Origin: Comamonas sp. BIGb0124
Lineage (GTDB): Bacteria; Pseudomonadota; Gammaproteobacteria; Burkholderiales; Burkholderiaceae_C
Assembly: GCF_003752175.1 (NCBI RefSeq)
Contig: NZ_RJVF01000016.1
Location: forward strand, 165,651-229,650
Reading direction: 5' to 3'
Length of the DNA: 64,000 nucleotides
Shown: positions 17,014 to 28,158 of the stretch, in pieces
Layout: every line of letters begins with the position of its first letter
How positions within the stretch are numbered: the stretch's first letter is position 1
Made by a program: the position numbers and the translations under genes
Notes under the pieces: generated by a model
The model's input: the letters and a program-made list of their open reading frames with translations, nothing else
Told to the model about the DNA's origin: nothing
Databases searched by the model: none

Positions 17014-18510
17014 ATGTCCCGTGATTCCGAGTCCCGTCGACCCCCGCTCTATCGCCAGCTCGCCGGCCTGTACGAGCAGGCCATGGCCAGCGGCAGCCTG
17101 CAGCCGGGCATGCAGATGCCCTCGGTGCGCGAACTGCGGCAGCGCCACGGCGTGAGCCTGTCGACGGCGCTGCAGGTCTTGCGCCACCTCGAGGACAGCG
17201 GCCGTGTCGAGGCCCGGGCGCGGGTCGGCTACTTTGTCCGGGCTCCTGCGGTGTCGGCGCTGGCGGCGGCCCGCGAGCCGGAGCTGCTCGAGCCCCTGGC
17301 CCCGGACCCCGGTGTCTTTGCCGGCATCAACGAGCGCATTTCGGTCATTCTCGACAAGGCCATGCGTGCCTTGCCGTTGCGGGTCGACCTGGGCAGCGCG
17401 ATGCCGGCGCCCAGCCTGTTCGACGCCGAGGCGCTGAACCGGCAAGCCATGCGCCTGCTGCGTGAACAGCCCGATGTGCTGGTGCTCGGCCCCTCGGCAC
17501 CGGCGACCCATGCGGAGTTCCAGCAGGCCATGGCCCACCACGCCCTCACGTTCGGCCTTGGCCTGGTGCCGGCCGACATCACCGCGACCAGCGGCAACTC
17601 CGAGGCCGTCAACCTGGCCCTCGATGCGGTGGCCCAGCCGGGCGATGTCGTCGCGGTCGAATCGCCGACCTTCTACGGCATCCTGCAGGCCATCGAGATC
17701 CAGGGTCTGAGGGCGCTCGAGATTCCCAGCAGCCCCCAGACCGGCATGTCGCTCGAGGCGCTCGAACTGGCCGCCCGCAACGAGCCCCGCCTCAAGGCCG
17801 TGGTGGTGGTTCCCCACCTCCAGATGCCCTTGGGCAGCATCATGCCCGACGACCACAAGCAGCGGCTGGTGCGGCTGTGCCGCGAATACGGCCTGGCGCT
17901 GATCGAGGACGACATCTACCGCGAATTCCTCGACGTGCCGCAGGTGCCCAGGCCGGCCAAGTCGTGGGATCTGCCCGGCGCCCAGGGCTGCGTGATCTAT
18001 TGCGCATCGCTGAGCAAGAGTTTTGCCCCCGGCCTCCGGCAGGGCTGGATGACGGCCGGGCGCTGGCAGGCACGGGTGCAGATGCTCAAGTTCGCCCGCT
18101 CGCGCAACATGCCGAGCTGGTCGCAACTGCTGGCCGCGCGCAGCGTCGACACACCGGCCTACGACCGGCACCTGCGGCGCATGCGGGCGCAGTTGCGTAT
18201 CCAGCGGGATCAGGCCGCGGCCGCCATCGTGCGGTATTTCCCGCCGGGCATCCGCATGAGCCTGCCGCCGGGCGGACTCAGCCTGTGGATGGAGCTGCCG
18301 GGCGGTCTGTCGGGCACCCGCCTGTTCGATCTGGCGCTGGCGCAGGGCATCCGTGTGGCCCCCGGCGCCATGTTCTCGAACACGGGCCGCTACGAACACT
18401 TCCTGCGCCTGAGCTGCGGTGTGCCCTTCACCCCCGAGGTCGAGGCCGCTTACCGCACCCTGGGCGAGCTGATGGCCCAGGAGCTCGGTCAGGGTCGGCT
18501 GGCCGCCTGA
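17014..18510 (+). CDS. MocR-family regulator: GntR wHTH fused to class I aminotransferase
   Basis: A 498-residue protein. Residues about 9-75 are a GntR-type winged helix (PLYRQLAGLYEQAMASGSL, MQMPSVRELRQRHGVS). The rest is an aminotransferase class I fold that binds pyridoxal phosphate. The Schiff-base lysine is Lys335 in SLSKSFAPGLRQGW, with the upstream VAVESPTFYG and IEDDIYREF segments also conserved. MocR regulators use PLP or amino-acid adducts as effectors; examples are PdxR, GabR and TauR. The divergent DUF2917 gene and the gene itself are the likely targets. No metabolic target is next door, so the effector cannot be guessed. Confidence 0.92.
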   Translation: MSRDSESRRPPLYRQLAGLYEQAMASGSLQPGMQMPSVRELRQRHGVSLSTALQVLRHLEDSGRVEARARVGYFVRAPAVSALAAAREPELLEPLAPDPGVFAGINERISVILDKAMRALPLRVDLGSAMPAPSLFDAEALNRQAMRLLREQPDVLVLGPSAPATHAEFQQAMAHHALTFGLGLVPADITATSGNSEAVNLALDAVAQPGDVVAVESPTFYGILQAIEIQGLRALEIPSSPQTGMSLEALELAARNEPRLKAVVVVPHLQMPLGSIMPDDHKQRLVRLCREYGLALIEDDIYREFLDVPQVPRPAKSWDLPGAQGCVIYCASLSKSFAPGLRQGWMTAGRWQARVQMLKFARSRNMPSWSQLLAARSVDTPAYDRHLRRMRAQLRIQRDQAAAAIVRYFPPGIRMSLPPGGLSLWMELPGGLSGTRLFDLALAQGIRVAPGAMFSNTGRYEHFLRLSCGVPFTPEVEAAYRTLGELMAQELGQGRLAA

Positions 18511-18517
18511 GCGGACG

Positions 18518-18551
18518 AAAAAAACCGCCTGGCATGACACCGGGCGGTTTT
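18518..18551. terminator. Bidirectional terminator between mocR-type gene and rpmG
   Basis: AAAACCGCC (18521-18529) pairs with GGCGGTTTT (18543-18551) around a 13-base loop. A-rich sequence precedes it and T-rich sequence follows, so it works on both strands. It separates two convergent genes. Confidence 0.85.
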
Positions 18552-18569
18552 CGATGGGAAGGCGCCGAA

Positions 18570-18740
18570 TTACTTCAGCTTCACTTCCTTGTAGTCCACA
18601 TGCTTGCGAGCCTTCGGATCAAACTTGCTGATCAGCATTTTCTCGGGCGTGGTCTTCTTGTTTTTGGTGGTCGTGTAGAAGTGACCGGTGCCGGCAGTGG
18701 ATTCCAGCTTGATTTTTTCGCGTCCGCCTTTAGCAGCCAT
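18570..18740 (-). CDS. rpmG: 50S ribosomal protein L33
   Basis: A 56-residue protein starting [19 protein letters not shown] and ending [14 protein letters not shown]. This is the normal length and sequence of the cysteine-free (zinc-independent) form of L33. It lies 11 bases downstream of rpmB, the standard rpmB-rpmG operon. AAGGAG precedes the ATG. Confidence 0.97.
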   Translation of the reverse strand: MAAKGGREKIKLESTAGTGHFYTTTKNKKTTPEKMLISKFDPKARKHVDYKEVKLK

Positions 18741-18751
18741 GTTGCTTCTCC

Positions 18752-18985
18752 TTAAGCTTCACCGCGTGCGCGCAGGTCTGCGAGCACAGCTTCAATACCG
18801 TTCTTGTCGATCAGGCGCAGAGCAGCGCTCGACACGCGCAGGCGAACCCAGCGGTTTTCGTTCTCGACCCAGAAACGACGGTATTGCAGGTTCGGCAGGA
18901 ACCGGCGCTTGGTTTTGTTGTTGGCATGGGAAACATTGTTCCCGACCATGGGCTTCTTGCCCGTGACGTCACATACGCGTGCCAT
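18752..18985 (-). CDS. rpmB: 50S ribosomal protein L28
   Basis: A 77-residue large-subunit protein beginning [20 protein letters not shown], with the typical [12 protein letters not shown] segment and a [19 protein letters not shown] terminus. Only the first CxxTGK-type cysteine region is present, as in proteobacterial L28. First gene of the rpmB-rpmG operon, with a promoter about 280 bases upstream. Confidence 0.97.
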   Translation of the reverse strand: MARVCDVTGKKPMVGNNVSHANNKTKRRFLPNLQYRRFWVENENRWVRLRVSSAALRLIDKNGIEAVLADLRARGEA

Positions 18986-19369
18986 GGAGCACTCTCCGAA
19001 AGTTCATGACTCACACCGCACGAAGGCGGCGTACAACGCTGGCGCATCCTCGAGGGATGGGTTGTTGCCAGCGCACCTCGCTGCGGGATCCGCGCCGTGC
19101 CTGAAACTCCAGACGCGGTGCGCATGCAGGGGGCTCATCCGATCACCGGCCTTGTCGGCCAGTCCTCTTTCATGAGCGCTGCGTGTGTCGATCCCCAGCG
19201 GTTCGATCATTCGCCACCCTTGTGCCTAAAAATCAGGCATTCAGATGCAGCAAAGCCCGCCATTATAGCGGGAGGGCCGATTTGTGACCAGTGCCCATGG
19301 CACAGGCGTTGCGCCCATGCCAAGCCGGGCGCGCAAACGGTGTTCGATCGGTGTCCGAACGACGTCGGA
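18986..19369. other. 384-bp gap between rpmB and trxB: rpmB leader and promoter
   Basis: No convincing gene. On the minus strand it holds the rpmB-rpmG promoter and a leader of about 270 bases. The leader has several short dyads, such as GCCTGATTTTTAGGC near 19231-19245. The trxB 3' end has no clear U-tailed terminator here. Short frames in this gap are composition shadows. Confidence 0.6.
19262..19290 (-). promoter_or_regulatory. rpmB-rpmG promoter with GC-rich discriminator
   Basis: On the minus strand, TGGTCA (19285-19290) is 17 bases from a perfect TATAAT (19262-19267). Downstream of the -10 comes GGCGGG, a GC-rich discriminator typical of stringently controlled ribosomal promoters. The -10 is flanked by CCCGC and GCGGG arms. 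Confidence 0.65.
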
Positions 19370-20698
<1,329 letters not shown>

Positions 20699-23017
20699 AT
20701 GACTTATTCGCTCAATACTCTCAATTCCGATGCGGCACACCACGCCACCCGTGGACTGGCCCGTTATGCGCAGGAGCTGGGCTTGCTGTTCGGCCTGATC
20801 GGGCTGGTGTTCTGGGGGCTGGCGCTGGCCAGCTACAACCTGACCGACCCCGCCTGGACGACGTCGGGCAACGGATCGCCCACACGCAACTGGGGCGGCG
20901 GCATCGGTGCCTTTCTGGCCGATGGCAGCTATGCGCTGCTGGGCCTGTCGGTCTGGCTGTGCTGGGCGGCAGGCATGCGCAGCTGGATGGCCGCGCTGGC
21001 GCGCTGGATGCGCGGCGGCGTGCCCGAGGCCGGTGAACCGAGCCCGCGCCTGCGCCGCCTGAGTTTCTGGAGCGGGCTGGTGCTGCTGGTCGTGGCCGGT
21101 ACGGCGCTGGAGTGGTCCCGCCTGTATCGACTGGAAGGCCTGCTGCCCGGAAACGCCGGTGGCGCGCTCGGTTACGTCGTGGGGCCGTTTGCGCAGAAAT
21201 GGCTGGGCTTCAACGGCGCCGGGCTGCTGTGCATCGCGCTCATGGTGCTGGGGCTGGCGCTGGTGTTCCGTTTCTCCTGGGGCCGTGTGGCCGAGAAAGT
21301 CGGCGGCACGCTCGAAGGCGTCTTCACCCGCGTCAAGCAGAAACGCGAAGTCAAGGCCGACCTGGCCGAAGGCAAGCGCGCAGCACGCCAGCGTGAAGTC
21401 ACGGTCCAGGAAGAGCGCATCGAGATCGAGCAGCACCATGTGGCCCCCGTGTTCATCGAACCCGCGCCGCTGGATGTGCCGCGCAGCGACCGTGTGGTCA
21501 AGGAGCGCCAGAAACCCTTGTTCCGCGAGATGAGCGACAGCAACCTGCCGCAGGTCCACCTGCTCGACGAGGCACAGCAGCGCCAGGACTCGGTCGCCCC
21601 CGAGACGCTGGAGATGACCAGCCGCCTCATCGAGAAAAAGCTCAAGGACTTCGGCGTCGACGTCCGGGTCGTCGCTGCGGCTCCCGGTCCGGTCATCACC
21701 CGCTACGAGATCGAGCCGGCCACCGGCGTCAAGGGCTCGCAGGTCGTCAACCTGGCCAAGGATCTGGCCCGTTCGCTGTCGCTGGTTTCCATCCGCGTCA
21801 TCGAGACCATTCCGGGCAAGAACTTCATGGCGCTGGAACTGCCCAACGCCAAGCGCCAGACCATCAAGCTCAGCGAGATTCTGGGTTCGCAGGTCTACAA
21901 CGAGGCCAAGTCCATGCTCACCATGGGCCTGGGCAAGGACATCGTCGGCAACCCCGTGGTGGCCGATCTCGCCAAGATGCCGCACGTGCTGGTGGCCGGT
22001 ACCACCGGCTCGGGCAAGTCGGTGGGGATCAACGCCATGATCCTGTCGCTGCTCTACAAGGCCGACGCCAAGGACGTGCGCCTGCTCATGATCGACCCCA
22101 AGATGCTGGAAATGTCGGTCTACGAAGGCATCCCGCATCTGCTCGCGCCTGTGGTCACCGACATGAAACAGGCGGCCAACGGACTCAACTGGTGTGTGGC
22201 CGAGATGGAACGCCGCTACAAGTTCATGAGCAAGGTGGGGGTTAGGAACCTGGCCGGCTTCAATGCCAAGATCGACGAGACCAAGGCCCGCGGCGAGTTC
22301 ATCTACAACCCCTTCAGCCTCACGCCCGAAGACCCCGAGCCGCTCGAGCGTCTGCCCCACATCGTGGTCGTCATCGACGAACTGGCCGACCTGATGATGG
22401 TGGTGGGCAAGAAGATCGAGGAACTGATCGCCCGCCTGGCCCAGAAGGCCCGTGCGGCCGGCATCCACCTCATCCTGGCCACGCAGCGGCCCAGCGTGGA
22501 TGTGATCACCGGTCTGATCAAGGCCAACATCCCGACCCGCATCGCCTTCCAGGTCAGCAGCAAGATCGACAGCCGCACCATCCTCGACCAGATGGGCGCC
22601 GAAGCCCTGCTGGGCATGGGCGACATGCTCTACATGCCCAGCGGTACGGGTTTTCCCATCCGTGTGCACGGCGCCTTCGTGAGCGACGAAGAGGTGCACC
22701 GCGTGGTGACCTACCTCAAGGAGCAGGGCGGCGAGCCCAACTACATCGAGGGCGTGCTGGAAGGCGGCACGGTCGATGGCGAGGACGGCGAGGGTGCAGC
22801 GGGCGAGGGCGGCGGAGAAGCCGACCCCATGTACGATCAGGCCGTGGAGGTGGTGCTCAAGCACCGCAAGGCCAGCATTTCGCTGGTGCAGCGCCATCTC
22901 AAGATCGGTTACAACCGTGCCGCACGCCTGGTCGAGGACATGGAGCGCGCCGGGCTGGTCAGTTCGATGAGCACGAGCGGCCAGCGCGAGATCCTGGCGC
23001 CCAACCGCAACGAGTGA
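20699..23017 (+). CDS. ftsK: DNA translocase FtsK
   Basis: A 772-residue septal DNA pump that clears chromosome ends and activates XerCD at dif. The N-terminal 190 residues contain about four membrane spans. A charged linker follows (about 190-270, short compared with E. coli FtsK). The motor domain has Walker A GTTGSGKS at residues 434-441 and Walker [14 protein letters not shown]. The C-terminal gamma winged helix (about 705-770: [34 protein letters not shown]) reads KOPS sequences. Divergent from trxB and upstream of lolA, the normal local order. Confidence 0.97.
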   Translation: MTYSLNTLNSDAAHHATRGLARYAQELGLLFGLIGLVFWGLALASYNLTDPAWTTSGNGSPTRNWGGGIGAFLADGSYALLGLSVWLCWAAGMRSWMAALARWMRGGVPEAGEPSPRLRRLSFWSGLVLLVVAGTALEWSRLYRLEGLLPGNAGGALGYVVGPFAQKWLGFNGAGLLCIALMVLGLALVFRFSWGRVAEKVGGTLEGVFTRVKQKREVKADLAEGKRAARQREVTVQEERIEIEQHHVAPVFIEPAPLDVPRSDRVVKERQKPLFREMSDSNLPQVHLLDEAQQRQDSVAPETLEMTSRLIEKKLKDFGVDVRVVAAAPGPVITRYEIEPATGVKGSQVVNLAKDLARSLSLVSIRVIETIPGKNFMALELPNAKRQTIKLSEILGSQVYNEAKSMLTMGLGKDIVGNPVVADLAKMPHVLVAGTTGSGKSVGINAMILSLLYKADAKDVRLLMIDPKMLEMSVYEGIPHLLAPVVTDMKQAANGLNWCVAEMERRYKFMSKVGVRNLAGFNAKIDETKARGEFIYNPFSLTPEDPEPLERLPHIVVVIDELADLMMVVGKKIEELIARLAQKARAAGIHLILATQRPSVDVITGLIKANIPTRIAFQVSSKIDSRTILDQMGAEALLGMGDMLYMPSGTGFPIRVHGAFVSDEEVHRVVTYLKEQGGEPNYIEGVLEGGTVDGEDGEGAAGEGGGEADPMYDQAVEVVLKHRKASISLVQRHLKIGYNRAARLVEDMERAGLVSSMSTSGQREILAPNRNE

Positions 23018-23287
23018 GGCGCGGGCCGGGCCGTGGGGTCCGGTGGCGGTCTCCCGAGCGGGTTGTTGCGTGCTTGTCCTACGGCCCGCTTTGCGCCGGA
23101 CGGGAACCGGATACGGGCGGCACGGCTCGAAAGCCCATGGCCCCGCGCGCCGCCGGCCGCCTGGCGTGTTGTGCGCCGGGACGGCTGGCGCCAGCGAACC
23201 GGGGCCACCACAAGTTGTTGTATGAAGACAGGAATCCGCATCCGGGGTGCCGTGGGCGCCCGGCGGCCTGTACGCTAGGAGTCAAGC

Positions 23288-23956
23288 ATGCATTTCTGGA
23301 CCCGCAGCCTCGTGTCCTGCCTTTTGGCCGGGGCAAGCTTTGCCGGTATCGCGACGTCCGCCCAGGCCGACGGCCTCCAGAGCCTGTCGCGTTTCGTCGA
23401 GTCCACCCAGGGTGGAAAGGCCTCGTTCACCCAGGTCGTCACGTCGCCGCCCAAGGACGGACAGGCCGCGCGCCAGCGCAGCTCCAGCGGGACCTTCGAG
23501 TTCCTGCGGCCCAACCGTTTCCGTTTCGACTACACCAAGCCGTTCGAGCAGAAGATCGTCGCCGACGGCCAGACGCTGTGGCTGCACGACATCGACCTCA
23601 ACCAGGTCACGGCCCGCCCCCTCGAACAGGTGCTCAGCGGCACGCCGGCCGCCGTGATCGCCAGCGCACGCAACCTCGACGGCCTGCGCCAGAACTTCGA
23701 ACTGCGGGCCATTGCCGCGCCCGCCGGCGCTGCGGCCGGCACCGAATGGGTCGAGGCCACGCCCAAGGGCAACGATGGCCAGATCCAGAACATCAAGGTC
23801 GGCTTCGCCGGCGAACAACTGGCGGCACTCGACATCCTCGACAGCTTCGGCCAGCGTTCGCTGATCACGTTCACCAACCTGCAGACGCAGCAGTTGCCGG
23901 CAGCGGGCGATTTCGCCTTCAAGCCGCCTCAGGGCGCCGACGTGGTCCGGCCCTGA
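23288..23956 (+). CDS. lolA: Outer-membrane lipoprotein carrier protein
   Basis: A 222-residue periplasmic chaperone that ferries lipoproteins from LolCDE to LolB. A signal peptide of about 27 residues ends SAQADG. The mature fold shows LQSLSRFVESTQGGKASFTQ, SSGTFEFLRPNRFRFDY with the conserved RPNRFR-type segment, and GQTLWLHDIDLNQVT. It follows ftsK as usual. The start at 23288 has AGGAG upstream. Confidence 0.93.
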   Translation: MHFWTRSLVSCLLAGASFAGIATSAQADGLQSLSRFVESTQGGKASFTQVVTSPPKDGQAARQRSSSGTFEFLRPNRFRFDYTKPFEQKIVADGQTLWLHDIDLNQVTARPLEQVLSGTPAAVIASARNLDGLRQNFELRAIAAPAGAAAGTEWVEATPKGNDGQIQNIKVGFAGEQLAALDILDSFGQRSLITFTNLQTQQLPAAGDFAFKPPQGADVVRP

Positions 23957-24039
23957 CCGGGCAGCCCGGCGTGCGCGGATCGTCCGATCGCGCCGTCTGC
24001 TCCTGCTGCATGCACCACCCCTGAAGGGAGAGCCCCGCC

Positions 24040-24621
24040 ATGCGCACCATCGTTGTCCTGCTCGTCGCCGGTCTGCTGGGCTATCTGGCCTGGCCCTGGC
24101 TGGGGCCCCGCATCGACCATGCCGTCTACGCCCTGCGCCTGAGCATGAGCGAAGCCCCCGTGCGGGTGGCCGTGCCGGTCGAAGGCGTGGGCCGCCGCGG
24201 GCTGGTCGACACCTGGGGTGCGGCCCGCAGCGAAGGGCGCACCCACCAGGGCATCGACATCTTTGCCCGGCGTGGCACGCCCGTGATCGCCGCCACCGAA
24301 GGCCTGGTGGCCCGCATCGGCGAGAACCGCCTGGGCGGCACGGTGGTGTGGGTCTACGGGCCGGGCCGCCAGCGCCATTACTATGCACACCTCGACCGCG
24401 TGGCCGAAACGCTGGAGACCGGCGACCGCGTGGCCGTGGGCGACGTGCTGGGTTATGTCGGCAACACGGGCAATGCGCGCGGCACGCCGCCCCATCTGCA
24501 CTATGGCATCTATGCCATGGGCGGCGCCATCAATCCTTATCCCCTGCTGATCGCCCCCGAACCGGCGGCATCACCCGTCAATCCCGCGGCCACCGGCACG
24601 GCTGCCGAGCCGGTTTCCTAG
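24040..24621 (+). CDS. M23 family metallopeptidase (LytM-type)
   Basis: A 193-residue protein with one N-terminal membrane anchor (residues 3-21) and a periplasmic LytM endopeptidase domain. Zinc ligands are intact: His69 and Asp73 in HQGIDIF, and His154 in HLHYGIY, with His117 and His152 as catalytic histidines. It should therefore be an active peptidoglycan endopeptidase rather than a degenerate activator. It starts 83 bases after lolA and precedes rarA. A peptidase between lolA and rarA is not the arrangement I expect, so it may be a local insertion. Confidence 0.9.
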   Translation: MRTIVVLLVAGLLGYLAWPWLGPRIDHAVYALRLSMSEAPVRVAVPVEGVGRRGLVDTWGAARSEGRTHQGIDIFARRGTPVIAATEGLVARIGENRLGGTVVWVYGPGRQRHYYAHLDRVAETLETGDRVAVGDVLGYVGNTGNARGTPPHLHYGIYAMGGAINPYPLLIAPEPAASPVNPAATGTAAEPVS

Positions 24622-24804
24622 GCTCTCGCGGTTTTGCCCAACGGCATTCGACGCCCGGCAAGGCGCGCTGGCGCTTTCCGATTCGATATAAAGCACCCAT
24701 GCGCATCCATTTCCCCTCAGGCTCGATGCCGTCTCCGGCCTCGCCAGGCAACGGCGGCCGTGTCCTGCCCTTCCTTCCGAACATGCCGACACAGGAGGCC
24801 CGCC

Positions 24805-26121
24805 ATGGCTGACCTCTTCGAGACCGCGCCGACCGCACCGCTGGCCGAGGCCCTGCGTCCCAAGACGCTGGACGAGGTCATCGGGCAATCGCATCTGATC
24901 GGGCCGGGCAGGCCGCTGCGGCTGGCGTTCGAGTCCGGCAAGCCTCATTCGATGATCCTGTGGGGGCCGCCCGGGGTGGGCAAGACCACGCTGGCGCGGC
25001 TCACCGCCCAGGCCTTCGGCTACGCGTTCATTGCGCTGTCGGCCGTCTTCGCGGGCGTCAAGGACATCCGGGCGGCGATGGAGCAGGCCGAGCACAACCT
25101 CGCGCAGGGCAAGAAGACCATCCTGTTCGTCGACGAGATCCACCGCTTCAACAAGAGCCAGCAGGACGGCCTGCTGCCCTTTGTCGAATCCGGCCTGGTG
25201 ACCTTTGTCGGCGCAACCACCGAGAACCCCTCGTTCGAGGTCAATTCGGCCCTGCTGTCGCGTGCCCAGGTCTATGTGCTGCAGGCCCTGAGCGATGCCG
25301 AATTGCGCCAGCTCGTGGTGCGTGCCCAGCACGAGGTGCTGACCCACCTGCAACTGGACGATGCGGCTGCCGACACCCTGGTGGGCTACGCGGATGGCGA
25401 CGCCCGGCGTCTGCTCAACCTGGTCGAGCAAGCCGACACCGCCGCGCGGGCGGCCGGCGTGATGCGGGTCGACGCCGCCTTCCTCGAGCAGGCGCTGACG
25501 CTCAATGCCCGTCGTTTCGACAAGGGGGGCGACAACTTCTACGACCAGATCTCGGCGCTGCACAAGTCGGTGCGCGGGTCGCATCCGGATGCCGCACTCT
25601 ATTGGCTGACCCGCATGCTCGACGGCGGTGCCGATGCCCGTTACCTGTCGCGCCGCATCGTGCGCATGGCCTGGGAGGACATCGGCCTGGCCGATCCCCG
25701 CGCCATGCAACTGGCCAACGATGCCGCCGCGACCTTCGAGCGTCTCGGCTCTCCGGAAGGCGACCTGGCCCTCGGCCAGGCCGTCATCTACCTGGCCATC
25801 GCACCCAAGAGCAATGCGGGCTACAACGCCTACAACCAGGCCCGTGCTTTCGTCAAGAAAGACAAGTCGCGCGAAGTGCCCGTGCATTTGCGCAATGCCC
25901 CCACCCAGCTCATGAAAGAGCTGGGCCACGGCAAGGCCTACCGTTATGCGCACGACGAGCCCGAGGCCTATGCCGCCGGCGAGACCTATCTGCCCGAGCA
26001 CATGCCCGAACCGGGCTGGTACCGGCCGGTGCCACGCGGTCTGGAACTCAAGATTGCCGACAAGCTGGCCCATCTGCGCGCGCTCGACGCGCAGGCCCGC
26101 GAATCGGACGGCGAAACGTGA
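24805..26121 (+). CDS. rarA: Replication-associated recombination protein A
   Basis: A 438-residue AAA+ ATPase that acts at stalled replication forks, related to clamp loaders. Walker A GPPGVGKT is at residues 54-61 and Walker [11 protein letters not shown] begins at 106. Sensor and C-terminal tetramerisation regions follow ([18 protein letters not shown], then [18 protein letters not shown] and [19 protein letters not shown]). The ATG at 24805 has AGGAGG 6 bases upstream. In Burkholderiales serS usually follows; here a convergent DUF3237 gene follows instead. Confidence 0.95.
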   Translation: MADLFETAPTAPLAEALRPKTLDEVIGQSHLIGPGRPLRLAFESGKPHSMILWGPPGVGKTTLARLTAQAFGYAFIALSAVFAGVKDIRAAMEQAEHNLAQGKKTILFVDEIHRFNKSQQDGLLPFVESGLVTFVGATTENPSFEVNSALLSRAQVYVLQALSDAELRQLVVRAQHEVLTHLQLDDAAADTLVGYADGDARRLLNLVEQADTAARAAGVMRVDAAFLEQALTLNARRFDKGGDNFYDQISALHKSVRGSHPDAALYWLTRMLDGGADARYLSRRIVRMAWEDIGLADPRAMQLANDAAATFERLGSPEGDLALGQAVIYLAIAPKSNAGYNAYNQARAFVKKDKSREVPVHLRNAPTQLMKELGHGKAYRYAHDEPEAYAAGETYLPEHMPEPGWYRPVPRGLELKIADKLAHLRALDAQARESDGET

Positions 26122-26145
26122 ACCGGGCTTGCCCGGGGGCGCGCC

Positions 26146-26703
26146 TCAGACCAGCTTGTAGGCCCGGATGCGCACGGCCTGCCGCTGCGGCCGCAGGCTT
26201 TCGAGCGTGCCGACGATCACCAGCCGATTGAGCCAGGCATAGGGCCCGTCGGGCGCACTGAGCTCGATCACCGAGCGGGCGTAGCGTGCGCCTTGCGCCG
26301 GCTGGTCGATCAGCACGCGGTTGCGCACCGTGAGGATGGCGCCGTCGTGCGTCTGCATGTCATAGAGGGCATCGAGCTGCCGCACGCCGTCGGTTCGGAT
26401 CAGCTGGCGGTCGGCACCGCCGGCCAGCACCCGGCCGCGCAGGCCCGGGCCTTCGAACTGCCCGCCCGTGATCGGCACCATGCGCCGCTCGCCCAGCGGC
26501 CCCTGGCCGAGCGCCATGTTGTCGGCGATGTCGACCTGTGCTTCATACAGGAACTCGGTGATGGGCCGGCCGTCCGCAGGGGAGGCGGCAGCAGCGGGTG
26601 TCTGTGCCAGCGCCGGCAGGCCGCAGCCGGCGCCCAGCAACAGTGCGCCGCCCTGGCGCAGCAGCCTGCGGCGAGCAGGGACGACGGGAATGGCGAAAGG
26701 CAT
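26146..26703 (-). CDS. DUF3237 domain protein with Tat-like signal
   Basis: A 185-residue protein. The first 34 residues form a twin-arginine-like signal (RRRLLRQGGALLLGAG, cleavage near ALAQT). The DUF3237 beta-barrel fold follows: PITEFLYEAQVDI, ERRMVPITGGQFEGPGLRGRVLAGGADRQ (split), RTDGVRQLDALYDMQTHDGAIL, then VRNRV. The family has a lipocalin-like fold of unknown activity. The start at 26703 has AGGAG upstream; the longer frame only adds a Ser/Pro/Asn peptide. It converges with rarA and is divergent from the liv operon across a 506-bp A+T-rich gap. Confidence 0.85.
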   Translation of the reverse strand: MPFAIPVVPARRRLLRQGGALLLGAGCGLPALAQTPAAAASPADGRPITEFLYEAQVDIADNMALGQGPLGERRMVPITGGQFEGPGLRGRVLAGGADRQLIRTDGVRQLDALYDMQTHDGAILTVRNRVLIDQPAQGARYARSVIELSAPDGPYAWLNRLVIVGTLESLRPQRQAVRIRAYKLV

Positions 26704-27209
26704 GTCGGGGTCTCCTGGTTTTTCGGGGTTGGACGGTCGGTTGCTTGTACTGGCCATCTGACGGGGTTTGCACAGAATTGGTGCTTTTTGTCGGCTCCTT
26801 GATTGATGATTATCTGTAAGTTTTATTCTGCTTTTATAGGGATAAACGATGGATTATTGATTTCATTGAATAATCAATAAGTCACAGTTTGTCCTGAATC
26901 GTTAATCACTTGAACAGGTGAAATGGCCCGATGAACTCGCCGTCACGTGCGCTGTGGGGTCTGGCTAACGCGGGAAACACCTGAGTCACGCACCACTTTG
27001 GGAGGCGCCGCGCTCGGGTATCGTGCAAGCGGGGTTTCAGGTGCCCGCCGCGACGGCGTCCGGTGGCGGGATGCGATTTTTCCCGGTCGAAGCCAAAGCT
27101 GGCTGGTTTTTTGCTTTGAAGCATCAAGCCGGTTGAAGTGCAGGGTGGCCGGCTTCAGCCCTGTTCCATCCATCCCGCTGATACATCAAGCGACGAGGAG
27201 TGTTTCGAT
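26704..27209. other. 506-bp gap with an A+T-rich island ahead of livH
   Basis: From about 26790 to 26915 the base composition is far richer in A and T than anything else in the window. It includes TTTTATTCTGCTTTTATAGGG and a dyad at 26852-26880. No gene is supported. It probably holds divergent promoters for the DUF3237 gene and the liv operon. The rest, to 27209, returns to normal composition and contains only composition-shadow frames. Confidence 0.55.
26852..26880. promoter_or_regulatory. A+T-rich inverted repeats, possible operator
   Basis: Two nested dyads overlap: GATTATT (26852-26858) with AATAATC (26869-26875), and TTATTGAT (26854-26861) with ATCAATAA (26873-26880). They resemble a regulator or nucleoid-protein site between the DUF3237 gene and livH. 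Confidence 0.4.
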
Positions 27210-28139
27210 ATGGACATCCTGCTTCAGCAGGTCATCAATGGCCTGGTTCTGGGCAGCATGTACGCTTTGGTGGCATTGGGCTACACCATGGTGTACGGCA
27301 TCATCAATCTCATCAACTTCGCGCATGGCGAGGTCTTGATGGTCGGGGCGCTCACGGCCTGGAGCGTCATCATCGGCATGCAGCAGGCCTTTCCTGCCCT
27401 GCCGGGGTGGACCATCCTCATCCTCGCGGTGGTGGTGGCCTGCGTGGTCTGCGCGACGCTGAATTTCACCATCGAGAAGCTGGCCTACCGGCCCTTGCGC
27501 AACTCGCCCCGGCTGGCGCCCCTGATCACGGCCATCGGCATGTCCATCCTGCTGCAGGCACTGGCCATGATCATCTGGAAACCCAACTACAAGCCGTTCC
27601 CGTCGCTGCTGCCGGTCGAGCCGTATTTCATCGGCGAGGCCGTGATCACGACCACGCAGATCCTGATCCTCGCCACCACGGCGGTCACGCTGACCGTGCT
27701 GCTGTGGGTGGTCAACCGCACCAGCCTGGGCCGTGCCATGCGCGCCACCGCCGAGAACCCCCGGGTGGCCGCGCTCATGGGCGTCAAGCCCGACACGGTC
27801 ATCTCCGCCACCTTCATCATCGGCGCGGTGCTGGCCGCCATCGCCGGCGTCATGTGGGCCGCCAACTACGGCACGGTGCAGCACACCATGGGTTTCCTGC
27901 CCGGTCTCAAGGCCTTCACGGCCGCCGTCTTCGGCGGCATCGGCAACCTGGGCGGTGCGGTCGTCGGCGGCATGCTGCTCGGCCTCATCGAGGCCATCGG
28001 CTCGGGCTACATCGGCCCGCTGACCGGCGGCATCCTGGGCAGCCACTACACCGACATCTTTGCGTTCGTGGTGCTCATCATCATCCTGACGCTGCGTCCG
28101 TCCGGCCTCATGGGCGAACGTGTGGCCGACCGCGCCTGA
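27210..28139 (+). CDS. livH: Branched-chain amino acid ABC transporter permease LivH
   Basis: A 309-residue inner-membrane permease with about eight spans. Family-typical segments include LQQVINGLVLGSMYALVALGYTMVYG (split here at the N terminus), INLINFAHGEVLM, RATAENPRVAALMGV, the EAA-like loop, and FGGIGNLGGAVVGG. CGAGGAG precedes the ATG at 27210. First gene of livHMGF. No periplasmic binding protein (LivK/J) is encoded beside it, so the receptor must come from elsewhere and the substrate (amino acid, amide or urea) is not fixed. Confidence 0.93.
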   Translation: MDILLQQVINGLVLGSMYALVALGYTMVYGIINLINFAHGEVLMVGALTAWSVIIGMQQAFPALPGWTILILAVVVACVVCATLNFTIEKLAYRPLRNSPRLAPLITAIGMSILLQALAMIIWKPNYKPFPSLLPVEPYFIGEAVITTTQILILATTAVTLTVLLWVVNRTSLGRAMRATAENPRVAALMGVKPDTVISATFIIGAVLAAIAGVMWAANYGTVQHTMGFLPGLKAFTAAVFGGIGNLGGAVVGGMLLGLIEAIGSGYIGPLTGGILGSHYTDIFAFVVLIIILTLRPSGLMGERVADRA

Positions 28140-28158
28140 GCGCGAAGGAATCGACTTC

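Noticed and set aside
26123..26136. CCGGGC-TT-GCCCGG between rarA and the DUF3237 gene as a terminator
   Set aside because: The stem is short, the loop is only two bases, and there is no T tract on either side.
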